Below, piece by piece: positions 1 to 5,948 of a stretch of 13,293 nt of DNA. The notes below the pieces were generated by a model. It made no database searches, was not told where the DNA came from, and saw nothing but the letters and a program-made list of their open reading frames with translations. Each line of letters starts with the position of its first letter. Within the stretch, counting starts at the first letter, position 1. Origin of the DNA: Anaerolineae bacterium (GTDB lineage: Bacteria; Chloroflexota; Anaerolineae; B4-G1); NCBI GenBank assembly GCA_030612185.1, contig JAUWOI010000063.1:1-13293 (forward strand), read 5' to 3'. The position numbers and the translations under genes are program-made.

Positions 1-546
1 CTGGCGGAGTGCATCGGGCAGGCAGAAGGGGCCGACCTGGAGGTGGTGCGGGCGGCGGCGCTCCTGCACGACGGGGGACGAGAGCAGGCCGAGGCGGACG
101 GGCTCGACCACGCCGCCTTCGCCGCCGACCGGGCGCGGGAGATATTGGCCAGATGGCCCCCCGCGAAGGTGGAGGCCGTGGCACACGCCATCGCCGCCCA
201 CCGCTTCCGCACTGGCCCGGAGCCGGCCACGCTGGAGGCGCAGGTGCTCTTCGACGCCGACAAACTGGACGCCATCGGCGCGGTGGGGGTGGCGCGGGCT
301 TTCGCCTACGGCGGCGCCCACGGCCAGCGGCTTTGGGCTCCCATTGAGACCGTGGACGTGGCCCGCTGGCTGGAGGAGGGAGACGACCCAGCCGAGCATA
401 CTCCCGTCCACGAGTTCGTCGTCAAATTGTCCCGTCTCAAAGAACGGCTCTTCACCCCGACCGGCCGGGCCATCGCCGAGGAGCGCCACGCCTATATGGT
501 CGCCTTCTTCGAGCGCCTGGCTGCCGAAGTTCAGGGGGAGCGATAG
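1..546 (+). CDS. HD-domain metal-dependent phosphohydrolase (5' end outside window)
   Basis: The reading frame is open from base 1, so the N-terminus lies before the window; 181 codons are visible and a GTG at 43 is only an internal candidate start. The HD signature is seen as LLHDGGR, followed by a conserved His (AIAAHRF) and then DADKLDAIGAVGVARAF. The last motif is typical of the YedJ/YpgQ type of HD hydrolase, which uses a divalent metal to cut phosphate esters or nucleotides. The first metal-binding His of the domain must be upstream of base 1. The domain is followed by a helical tail ending near the HAYMVAFF segment. No membrane segment or signal peptide is visible. The stop is 46 nt before the CPBP gene on the same strand, so co-transcription is possible. 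The substrate cannot be told from the sequence. Confidence 0.85.
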   Translation: MAECIGQAEGADLEVVRAAALLHDGGREQAEADGLDHAAFAADRAREILARWPPAKVEAVAHAIAAHRFRTGPEPATLEAQVLFDADKLDAIGAVGVARAFAYGGAHGQRLWAPIETVDVARWLEEGDDPAEHTPVHEFVVKLSRLKERLFTPTGRAIAEERHAYMVAFFERLAAEVQGER

Positions 547-592
547 AGAGCCGTTCTACGTTTCACGTTCCGTACGCTCCTGAGGGGAGACC

Positions 593-1207
593 ATGCGCCT
601 TAACCAACTCCGTACAGACTGGAAAGTCGTCACCGCCATCGTCGTCTCCACGCTGGCGATGGTGGTAGAGCACTACCACCGTATCTTCGCCTACAAGGCC
701 CACGACCGGTTGCTCTTGTACCTGGGCGTGCCACTGCTCGTTATCCTGCTCATCTTCCGCGAGTCGCCTGCCAGGTACGGCTTCCGGCTGGGCGATTGGA
801 AGGCGGGGCTGGCACTCACGGTGGCGGGCTGTGGCGTGATGGCGCTCGTGATGCCGTTTGTGGCCCGCACCGCGCAATTCCGGGGCTATTACGCCCCCAT
901 GGCCGATTCCCCTATCCTCCTGCTGCTCGACACCGGTGCTGATCTCTTCGGCTGGGAGTTCCTGTTTCGTGGCTTTCTACTCTTTGCGCTCTACCCGGTC
1001 TGCGGCCCCTATGCCATTCTGCTCCAGGCTGTCCCCTTCACCATCGCCCACTTCGGCAAGCCAGAACTGGAGACGCTGAGTTGCATCTTCGGGGGCAGTG
1101 TGTTCGGCTACGTTGCCTGGCGCACCCGCTCGTTCCTCTACCCATTCCTGATCCACTGGTTCCTGGCGACATTCACTGTGCTGCTCGCCAGCGGTGCGGT
1201 AGGATGA
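593..1207 (+). CDS. CPBP-family intramembrane metalloprotease
   Basis: A 204-residue, strongly hydrophobic protein. The ATG at 593 is preceded by a purine-rich ribosome binding site (GAGGGGAG at 582-589). About five to six membrane segments can be drawn, for example around residues 13-25, 40-54, 71-90, 106-118, 127-146 and 180-200. The three CPBP (CAAX protease and bacteriocin-processing) motifs are present: GWEFLFRG (E122, R126), FTIAHFG (H153) and LIHWF (H188). In the classical EExxxR motif two glutamates are adjacent; here the first position is W121, a variation I believe occurs in part of the family. The family comprises membrane-embedded proteases that process prenylated proteins, bacteriocins or unknown substrates, and some are immunity proteins. 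No bacteriocin gene is adjacent, so the role stays open. A promoter-like sequence for the next genes lies 27 nt after its stop. Confidence 0.85.
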   Translation: MRLNQLRTDWKVVTAIVVSTLAMVVEHYHRIFAYKAHDRLLLYLGVPLLVILLIFRESPARYGFRLGDWKAGLALTVAGCGVMALVMPFVARTAQFRGYYAPMADSPILLLLDTGADLFGWEFLFRGFLLFALYPVCGPYAILLQAVPFTIAHFGKPELETLSCIFGGSVFGYVAWRTRSFLYPFLIHWFLATFTVLLASGAVG

Positions 1208-1233
1208 AAGCCCTGTGCTCCTATCTCCCTCGA

Positions 1234-1262
1234 TTGTCCCACACAACGGATAGTGGTATAAT
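1234..1262 (+). promoter_or_regulatory. sigma70-type promoter with extended -10
   Basis: TTGTCC (1234-1239) and TATAAT (1257-1262) are separated by 17 bp, and a TG at 1254-1255 forms an extended -10. It would start a transcript near 1269, just before the PIN-domain remnant and the methyltransferase gene. The likely original role was driving a VapBC-type module. Confidence 0.6.
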
Positions 1263-1285
1263 CGAGGTAGATTGATGGTGTATAA

Positions 1286-1477
1286 GTGGATGCGGACATC
1301 GGCCAGCGGGCCGGACAACTCATCCGGCAGCAACGGGCCAAAGGGCGCGCGCTTGGCATCCCCGATGCCATCATCGCCGCCACCGCTCTCCAGCACGGTC
1401 TGACGCTGGTCACCTTCAACCCCAAGGACTTCGATTTGTCTGGCCTGCAACTCTATCCGCTGGATTTGCTGCCATAA
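1286..1477 (+). pseudogene. VapC-type PIN-domain toxin remnant (C-terminal part only)
   Basis: Sixty-three codons from a GTG at 1286 encode the C-terminal third of a PIN-domain ribonuclease. Visible pieces are IPDAIIAATALQHGL, with the conserved Asp of the PIN active site, and VTFNPKDF near the end, typical of VapC toxins. A whole VapC is roughly 130 residues and begins with an Asp-containing strand (LLDTxV or similar) that is absent here. An in-frame stop (TAA, 1283-1285) lies immediately before the GTG. A short alternative ATG frame (1275: MVYKWM...) starts just upstream, out of frame, and may be the relic of the original gene start. With the first catalytic Asp and Glu missing, no RNase activity is expected. 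No antitoxin gene is next to it. The remnant ends 16 nt before the methyltransferase start. Confidence 0.7.
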
Positions 1478-1493
1478 CAACTGGCTCACAGAT

Positions 1494-2783
1494 ATGGGAA
1501 TATTCACTCTCCAACTGACCACCATTGCCCACGGCGGCGCGGCGCGGGGCCGGCACGAGGGACGCGGCGTTTTCGTCCCCTACGCGCTGCCCGGCGAGAC
1601 CGCGCGCGTCGAGATTACAGAGGATAAGGGCCGCTACGCCTTCGCCCGCCTGGTAGAGGTGCTGGAACCCTCCCCCGACCGCGTCGCTCCTCCCTGTCCC
1701 TACTTCGGCCTCACCGGCTGCGGTGGCTGCCAGTGGCAACACGCGGCCTACGAAGCCCAACTGCGGTTCAAGGCCAAAATCGTGGCCGACCAACTCGCGC
1801 GCATCGGTTCCATCGCCGATCCCCCTGTCCACCCCACTCTTCCTGATGGCTCCGGCTGGGCCTACCGCAACCACGCCCAGTTCCACCCCGCGCCGGACGG
1901 TGGCCTCGGGTTCCAGGGAGTCTCGGTGGGACGCCCCCGGTGGGTTGTCACCGTAGACGAGTGTCCGATCCTTCATCCACTCCTGCCCGAACTCTACGGT
2001 GCCCTCGACTTTGACCTGCCTGGCCTTCTCCGCCTCTCCCTGCGGGCGGGCACCGAAACCGGCGAAACGATGCTCATCTTTGAAATGGAGGACGACCTGC
2101 CGCCCTCCCTGGAGAGCGATCTGCCTGTCTCCTGTGTTCTGCTCCTCTCCGATGGCCTTCACGCAAACCTCATCGGCAACAATCACATCACAGAAATCGT
2201 CGCCGGTCGCGCCTATCGCATCTCCGCGCCCTCCTTCTTCCAGGTTAATACCCCCCAATCCGCCCAACTGGTGCGGTTGGTGACGGAGTACCTCGATCTG
2301 CGAGGAGGCGAGACGGTGCTGGATGGTTATTGCGGCGTGGGGCTCTTCACTGCCCACCTGGCCGAGCGCGCCGGATTGGTCATCGGTGTCGAATTGGCCC
2401 CCGCCGCCGTCGCCGACCTGCTGGAGAACACCGCTGAGTTCGACAACGTAGAGGTCATCGAAGGTCCGATCGAGGCGGTTCTCCCAGATCTGGACGTTCC
2501 CCTTGATGCTGCTGTGGTGGACCCGCCTCGCGCTGGTATGGATCGGTTCGCGCTCGACGCGCTGGTTGCCCGCCAGCCCGCCCGGGTCGTCTACGTCTCC
2601 TGCGACCCGGCCACACTGGCCCGTGACGCCAAACGGCTGACCCGCGCCGGCTACCGCCTGGTCGAGGTGCAGCCGGTGGATATGTTCCCCCAGACCTACC
2701 ACGTCGAGAGCGTCGCGCTGTTCGTTTCGTCTACCTTCCTTTCTGCCGGGTCTCCTCGCGTCGGAGGACAGGCAGAGGGATAA
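1494..2783 (+). CDS. rlmD: 23S rRNA (uracil-5-)-methyltransferase, RlmD/TrmA family
   Basis: A 429-residue cytoplasmic enzyme that uses S-adenosylmethionine to methylate C5 of a uridine in RNA. An N-terminal TRAM-like beta barrel (about residues 1-60) is followed by four cysteines that fit the 4Fe-4S site of this family (C68, C76, C79 and C157). Next come the RNA-binding central region and a Rossmann methyltransferase domain from about residue 250. Motif I is LDGYCGVGLFT (276-286) and motif IV is VVDPPRAGMD. The catalytic cysteine is C370 in SCDPATLARD, and the base-catalyst glutamate is E405 in HVESVAL. Whether the target is 23S U1939, U747 or tRNA U54 cannot be told from sequence; the Fe-S cysteines favour RlmD/RlmC or a dual enzyme. 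The 19 residues after ESVALF are a non-conserved tail that overlaps a gene on the other strand by 53 bp. The start at 1494 lies 16 nt after the PIN remnant and has only a weak ribosome binding site. Confidence 0.93.
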   Translation: MGIFTLQLTTIAHGGAARGRHEGRGVFVPYALPGETARVEITEDKGRYAFARLVEVLEPSPDRVAPPCPYFGLTGCGGCQWQHAAYEAQLRFKAKIVADQLARIGSIADPPVHPTLPDGSGWAYRNHAQFHPAPDGGLGFQGVSVGRPRWVVTVDECPILHPLLPELYGALDFDLPGLLRLSLRAGTETGETMLIFEMEDDLPPSLESDLPVSCVLLLSDGLHANLIGNNHITEIVAGRAYRISAPSFFQVNTPQSAQLVRLVTEYLDLRGGETVLDGYCGVGLFTAHLAERAGLVIGVELAPAAVADLLENTAEFDNVEVIEGPIEAVLPDLDVPLDAAVVDPPRAGMDRFALDALVARQPARVVYVSCDPATLARDAKRLTRAGYRLVEVQPVDMFPQTYHVESVALFVSSTFLSAGSPRVGGQAEG

Positions 2784-3069
2784 AGGGGGATGTGCCGGGC
2801 TCTGACCCGACCGGTGCTTCCTGTGGGAGCCAGTCGTAGGTGTGAGCCAGCGCCAACCACGCTCTTCGCAGCCCATTTCGGGCCGCCCGCAGCGATTCCA
2901 GCAGGTGCGGGTTTTCCAGTTCCCGCGCTGCGGTTTCCAGATCGTTGAGCAGCATCGCCGCGTCGGCGACGTGGTTCAACGCGATCACCGTCTTGCCTCC
3001 GTCCACCGGCATAATGCCGTTTCCGGCGGCCCGCCGCTGCTCTACGTAGGCTTCCAGGTCCATAATCAT
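2731..3069 (-). CDS. hypothetical protein translationally coupled to the adenosyltransferase gene
   Basis: I do not recognise a family. The protein is 112 residues. Residues 1-75 look mostly helical and contain two amphipathic stretches (around NHVADAAMLLNDLETAARELE and HLLESLRAARNGLRRAWLAL). The last 30 residues are Pro-, Gly- and Arg-rich and probably disordered. There is no signal peptide, membrane segment or cysteine. Its ATG (3067-3069) overlaps the stop of the cobalamin adenosyltransferase gene by 4 nt (ATGA) and is preceded by a strong GGAGGTGA ribosome binding site; a second in-frame ATG at 3063 is an alternative start. Both genes therefore lie on one riboswitch-controlled transcript, which suggests a link to B12 metabolism or a B12-dependent enzyme (inference). 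The 3' end overlaps the methyltransferase gene by 53 bp in convergent orientation. Confidence 0.7.
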   Translation of the reverse strand: MIMDLEAYVEQRRAAGNGIMPVDGGKTVIALNHVADAAMLLNDLETAARELENPHLLESLRAARNGLRRAWLALAHTYDWLPQEAPVGSEPGTSPFIPLPVLRREETRQKGR

Positions 3070-3602
3070 CGCGTCACCTCCGTTTTTCCATTCCGTTGAT
3101 TGACAGCACGTGAAAGCACGAACAACAGATCGGCTAGCCGGTTGAGATAACGCACGTTCTCCCAGCGGGCCTCGTCCGTCCGGGCCAGTGGTACCACCAG
3201 CCGCTCCGTCCGCCGGCAGACCGTGCGCGCCAGGTGTAGTGCCGCCGCTGCCAGGTGACCGCCGGGCAGCACAAAACTACCGATAGGTTCCAACGTCTGC
3301 TCCAATCCGTCAATTGCCACTTCCAGCGCCAGCACGTCGTGATTCTCAAGGTGTCGCCTCAGCAGGCAGGCGCTCTTCGGCGGCGTTGCCAGGTCGGCTG
3401 CCATCGTCATCAAATCGCGCTGGATGTGCTGTAAGAGTATCTCGGCCTCGTCGTCCAGCCCAGTCGCGCGAGCCATCCCCAGGCAGGCGACCAGTTCATC
3501 CACTGTGCCGTAGGCCGTTACGCGTGGCGAGTCCTTGGGCACGCGCTGCCCATCGCAGAGCGACGTCTCGCCATCGTCACCTGTCCGTGTGTAAATCTGC
3601 AT
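3066..3602 (-). CDS. PduO-type ATP:cob(I)alamin adenosyltransferase
   Basis: The 178-residue enzyme moves the adenosyl group from ATP to cob(I)alamin, making adenosylcobalamin. I chose the ATG at 3602, which gives MQIYTRTGDDGET, because this N-terminal ATP-binding motif (TxTGDxGxT) marks the start of PduO-family proteins; a longer frame from 3656 would begin inside the upstream terminator hairpin. Other family features are VTAYGTVDELVACLG, the arginine-rich RTVCRRTERLV helix that contacts ATP, and the C-terminal YLNRLADLLFVLSR. The length is normal for the family. A purine-rich ribosome binding site (GGGAGGG, 3611-3617 on the minus strand) precedes the start. Expression is almost certainly controlled by the cobalamin riboswitch and terminator upstream. 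The next gene downstream overlaps by 4 nt. Confidence 0.93.
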   Translation of the reverse strand: MQIYTRTGDDGETSLCDGQRVPKDSPRVTAYGTVDELVACLGMARATGLDDEAEILLQHIQRDLMTMAADLATPPKSACLLRRHLENHDVLALEVAIDGLEQTLEPIGSFVLPGGHLAAAALHLARTVCRRTERLVVPLARTDEARWENVRYLNRLADLLFVLSRAVNQRNGKTEVTR

Positions 3603-3616
3603 CCCTATTCCCTCCC

Positions 3617-3646
3617 AACAAAAATCGCCCGGCCGAAGGGTCGGGC
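3617..3646 (-). terminator. rho-independent terminator, riboswitch expression platform
   Basis: Read on the minus strand, GCCCGACC and GGCCGGGC form an 8-position stem with one mismatch around a CUUC loop (3627-3646), followed by GATTTTTGTT (3617-3626). It sits between the cobalamin aptamer and the adenosyltransferase start, so it is the off-switch of the leader. Its 5' arm can instead pair with upstream AAGGG (about 3666-3670) and TTGGG (3652-3656), forming an antiterminator. Confidence 0.8.
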
Positions 3647-3664
3647 AGCATCCCAAAGCGAAAT

Positions 3665-3686
3665 CCCCTTGTCGGTGGACAAAGGG
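3665..3686 (-). promoter_or_regulatory. leader hairpin, candidate anti-antiterminator
   Basis: On the minus strand CCCTTTGTC and GACAAGGGG form a 9-bp stem (one G-U pair) with a CACC loop. Its 3' arm contains the AAGGGG that could otherwise open the terminator by pairing with CCCTT in the terminator's 5' arm and loop. The pairings are seen directly; the switching role is inferred. Confidence 0.5.
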
Positions 3687-3744
3687 ACAGTTAGCGCGCT
3701 ACGGGCACGGCTCTTTCCCCTTTCCGCGAAGGTCCTCGGAGCGG

Positions 3745-3897
3745 CAACCGTGGTGAGTATCCTGGCTCTTCTGGCTATTAGCTATTGGCTATTAGCAGAA
3801 CTACAGTTGCGGGACAGCGCCGGACTTCGACCGGCTTCCCCATTGACGCCCCGGGCATCCGGACCCTGGGGCACCACGGCTACAGACTATGTGTTTG
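3745..3897 (-). promoter_or_regulatory. cobalamin (B12) riboswitch aptamer
   Basis: On the minus strand the closing helix is made by CCGTGGTG (3872-3879) and CACCACGG (3748-3755), a perfect 8-bp pairing. Between them lie a GCCCC/GGGGC stem, the conserved AATGGGGAAG (about 3835-3844), a CCGG/CCGG hairpin, CCCGCAACTGTAG (3801-3813), and the B12 box AGCCAGGATACTCACC (3752-3767). This is the order and sequence of the class I cobalamin riboswitch core. The peripheral stretch 3771-3798 is a short tandem repeat of AATAGCC-like units. The aptamer lies upstream of a cobalamin adenosyltransferase gene, a common target of this riboswitch. Ligand binding would be expected to favour the terminator at 3617-3646. 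Confidence 0.9.
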
Positions 3898-3907
3898 TAT
3901 AGGAGAG

Positions 3908-3936
3908 ACTATAGCACAAGACGGGCGGGGTGTCAA
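3908..3936 (-). promoter_or_regulatory. near-consensus promoter of the riboswitch-controlled operon
   Basis: On the minus strand TTGACA (3931-3936) and TATAGT (3908-3913) are 17 bp apart, with a TG one base before the -10. Transcription would start near 3901, a few bases before the aptamer, which agrees with the riboswitch position. Confidence 0.8.
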
Positions 3937-3955
3937 ATCTGCGCTGCCCAAGTCG

Positions 3956-4288
3956 TCATGCCGTTTTTCTGCCTTGTCGCTCTCGCAATTCCTGAGCGGT
4001 GAGGAAATCTTCGTCGCGAAATCCCAGCCCGCGAGCCCATTCCAGGGCCAGGTCCAGGCGGGCGAAACGGTCGGGGTGATGTGCGTCAGCGGTGAGGATG
4101 CCCAGGCGCTGGTGATCGTAGAAAGGACAGTTGGGGATGGGATCGGGGGTAAAGTGGTCGGCGAAGCCAACCGCGGCGAGTCCCTTCTCCTGAGCGCGCC
4201 GAATCATCGCCTCGGCGGTGGCTTCGGGTTTCCCGCAGGGTGAGAGGTGAGTATGGATGTGGAAATCGGCGTAGATGGGGTTCGTCAT
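3956..4288 (-). pseudogene. PHP-domain phosphoesterase with internal deletion
   Basis: The ATG at 4288 gives a 110-residue product. It starts with the PHP metal-site motif ADFHIHTHLSPCG, then GLAAVGFADHFTPDP, and ends with TADAHHPDRF and LALEWARGLGF. The first two are the N-terminal motifs and the last two the C-terminal motifs of PHP-family (histidinol-phosphatase-like) phosphoesterases. These proteins are usually about 230-280 residues, and the central motifs (metal-binding Glu and His residues) are absent: the sequence passes straight from CPFYDHQR to LGILTADAHH. I infer an in-frame deletion of about 130-150 codons, leaving a product that cannot bind the full metal cluster. An open frame extends upstream to 4576 but lies antisense to the nuclease gene and is not credible. 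The alternative is a naturally miniature PHP protein. The riboswitch promoter begins 20 bp downstream. Confidence 0.65.
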
Positions 4289-4318
4289 ACAGGATTCGCT
4301 TGGATTCGGAAGGGGCAT

Positions 4319-4347
4319 TTGCCAAAAAAGGTCATGGCCCGTATACT
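4319..4347 (+). promoter_or_regulatory. promoter of the multidomain conflict operon
   Basis: TTGCCA (4319-4324) and TATACT (4342-4347) are separated by exactly 17 bp. A start near 4354 would give a leader of about 47 nt before the ATG at 4401. No other good promoter is seen before the following genes, which are closely spaced, so this probably drives the whole operon. Confidence 0.65.
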
Positions 4348-4350
4348 TAC

Positions 4351-4378
4351 ATTCTACCACAATCCGAGAGTCTTCCAA
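4351..4378 (-). promoter_or_regulatory. possible divergent promoter for the PHP gene
   Basis: On the minus strand TTGGAA (4373-4378) and TAGAAT (4351-4356) are 16 bp apart, with a TG before the -10. It faces away from, and overlaps the start region of, the + strand promoter at 4319-4347. It is weaker than the other promoters called here. Confidence 0.4.
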
Positions 4379-4922
4379 TAGACAGGAGCGAGGAGCCACC
4401 ATGCCCAGAGAGCAATCCGCTGACCTGATGAAAGACCTGCTCGACGGCGGACTGGCACGCGACGAAGTCAAGCCGCCGGTGACGCCGCGCGTGCAGGTGT
4501 TGCCCTTCAACCAACTCTCCTGGGAGAACTTCGAGCGGCTGTGCACGCGGTTGGTCGCCAGCGATGGTGGGATCAAAGACTGCCACCGCTACGGCGTGCG
4601 CGGCGACTTCCAGGCAGGCATTGATATCCTGGCCCACCGCCGCACGGCCGAGGGCAGGCTGGAGCGCTGGTGCTACCAGTGCAAGCGTTGGCAGAAGATG
4701 ACGCCTGGCGATCTACGTCAGATTGTAGAGAAGTTCGATTTCAACAACACTGACCGGTACGTGGTCATGGTCTCGCTGGAGGCCAGCGCTGGTCTGCGCG
4801 ACGTGGTGGCCGACCGGCCGGAAGTGGACCTGTGGGATGCGGAGGACATCTCCAGGCAACTCAAAGGTAGGCCCGAACTGGTCGAGGACTTCTTCGGCGC
4901 ACACTGGCGGAATGCCTTCTGC
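4371..4922 (+). repeat. direct repeat, copy 1 (leader, RBS and Mrr-like nuclease segment)
   Basis: This 552-bp stretch recurs at 11951-12499 (549 bp) with more than 90 % identity by eye and one 3-nt gap. It contains 30 nt of leader with the ribosome binding site and codons 1-174 of the nuclease gene. Both copies share the left edge (GAGTCTT) and right edge (GCCTTCTGC). Confidence 0.9.
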
Positions 4923-5936
4923 CCTGCCGATCAACAGACCATCAAACACCACCTCGGTCTAGACCACCCACAGACGGTCATCGTAGAGGAGATCAAGGCT
5001 GCCCTAGACGCTGCCCCGCGTGGGCCAATGTTCGAAGCGGGCGGGCTCTGCAGTGGCTATCTGCTGAATCCCGTACCGGACAGTTACTTTGTCGCCCAGG
5101 AATTTGGTCCTGATCGCAATGATCTGCGTGAGGCCCTGACCGCAGCGTTGGCTGAGTTCGGCGTACAGTCTATCCGTGCCGATGACTTTCTCTGGCCTGG
5201 CCACATCCTGTGCAAGATCAGTGCTCTTATCCAGAGCACACCCTTTGGCGTCTACCAACTGACGGTCAGCCAGAACCGTAACGTTCACCTGGAACTAGGT
5301 ATTGCGATAGGGTTGGGTCGTCCCTTCGTGCTGGTCAAGGACAAGGATGCTGAGGTGTCACCCCTCGCGCAAGGGTTAGATTACTACCCGATCGACAGTT
5401 ACCTCGAACTGCGTTACGAATTCGGCCAGAAGGTGCACCCCTTTCTGGCTGACATCGCCAACTACTGCCCTCAGGCGTTGCCGCCATCTGGCTCTCAGCG
5501 CACCGCAGTGATCGCCCATGGCGACCTAGATGTGCTTGACTTCTGTGTGCCAGTGGCGAAGATGATCTCAGAATACGGCCTGACGCCTGTTATCCTCGGT
5601 GACCCGACAGGCAATCTAACTCGTTATTTGGAGATGGAAAGTGTACCTCATCAGATCATCGGTGGCATAGGACGAACGCGGCTAGATGAGACAGTGGCTG
5701 CCATCCAGGCCGCGCGTTTAGGCGTGTATCGCATCGAAAAGGCTGGCGCGCCGGACACATTTCTAGCACTGGGTGTGTCTATGGGACTAAACCGACCTGG
5801 ACTCTTGATACACAAGGCCAAAGTTGACCCGCCGTCCGACGTAAAAGGGTTGAGTGCGTTGAAGTTTGATTCTTACACCAGTTTGAAGCAGTTTTTCCCG
5901 GAGCGATTCGGCCATCTGCTGCGCCGGTACAGTTAG
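4401..5936 (+). CDS. Mrr-like restriction endonuclease domain plus tandem TIR/NDT-like domains
   Basis: A 511-residue protein. I chose the ATG at 4401: it follows GAGGAG with 5-nt spacing, and the same start context is duplicated at 11981; an upstream extension of the frame to 4275 runs through the promoter. Residues about 30-165 form a PD-(D/E)XK nuclease domain of the Mrr type, with D75 in GDFQAGID and Q93-x-K95 in WCYQCKRW as likely metal-binding and catalytic residues. Residues about 215-355 resemble a TIR/nucleoside-deoxyribosyltransferase-like fold (STPFGVYQL, then NVHLELGIAIGLGRPFVLV, E298). Residues about 365-511 repeat the fold (AARLGVYRI, DTFLALGVSMGLNRPGLLI), but Ala456 replaces the glutamate. 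The likely output is DNA cleavage gated by a nucleotide-derived ligand or NAD-like substrate; this is inference. Gene 2 begins 12 nt downstream. Confidence 0.8.
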   Translation: MPREQSADLMKDLLDGGLARDEVKPPVTPRVQVLPFNQLSWENFERLCTRLVASDGGIKDCHRYGVRGDFQAGIDILAHRRTAEGRLERWCYQCKRWQKMTPGDLRQIVEKFDFNNTDRYVVMVSLEASAGLRDVVADRPEVDLWDAEDISRQLKGRPELVEDFFGAHWRNAFCPADQQTIKHHLGLDHPQTVIVEEIKAALDAAPRGPMFEAGGLCSGYLLNPVPDSYFVAQEFGPDRNDLREALTAALAEFGVQSIRADDFLWPGHILCKISALIQSTPFGVYQLTVSQNRNVHLELGIAIGLGRPFVLVKDKDAEVSPLAQGLDYYPIDSYLELRYEFGQKVHPFLADIANYCPQALPPSGSQRTAVIAHGDLDVLDFCVPVAKMISEYGLTPVILGDPTGNLTRYLEMESVPHQIIGGIGRTRLDETVAAIQAARLGVYRIEKAGAPDTFLALGVSMGLNRPGLLIHKAKVDPPSDVKGLSALKFDSYTSLKQFFPERFGHLLRRYS

Positions 5937-5948
5937 CCAGAGGTGTCA

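Noticed and set aside
977..1525. Minus strand frame of 182 codons
   Set aside because: It is antisense to the CPBP gene, the PIN remnant and their promoter, without recognisable motifs.
1416..2876. Long minus strand open frame of 486 codons
   Set aside because: It is antisense to the methyltransferase gene, whose motifs are unmistakable; the translation shows no family features and arises from GC-rich codon bias.
3603..3656. N-terminal extension of the adenosyltransferase
   Set aside because: It would begin inside the terminator hairpin; the family start motif begins at 3602.
3771..3798. Short tandem AATAGCC-like repeat as a possible CRISPR or minisatellite
   Set aside because: It has only three imperfect units without spacers and lies inside the riboswitch peripheral loop.
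3669..3902. Plus strand frame encoding a short hydrophobic stretch
   Set aside because: It lies exactly antisense to the cobalamin riboswitch leader and its hydrophobic part comes from the AATAGCC-type repeat.
4275..4400. N-terminal extension of gene 1
   Set aside because: It runs through the promoter -35 and -10 elements; the ATG at 4401 has a good ribosome binding site and is duplicated at 11981.
3956..4576. Longer minus strand frame extending the PHP remnant upstream
   Set aside because: The extension is antisense to the nuclease gene, and a matching shadow occurs opposite the second nuclease copy (11722-12153); PHP homology begins only at 4288.
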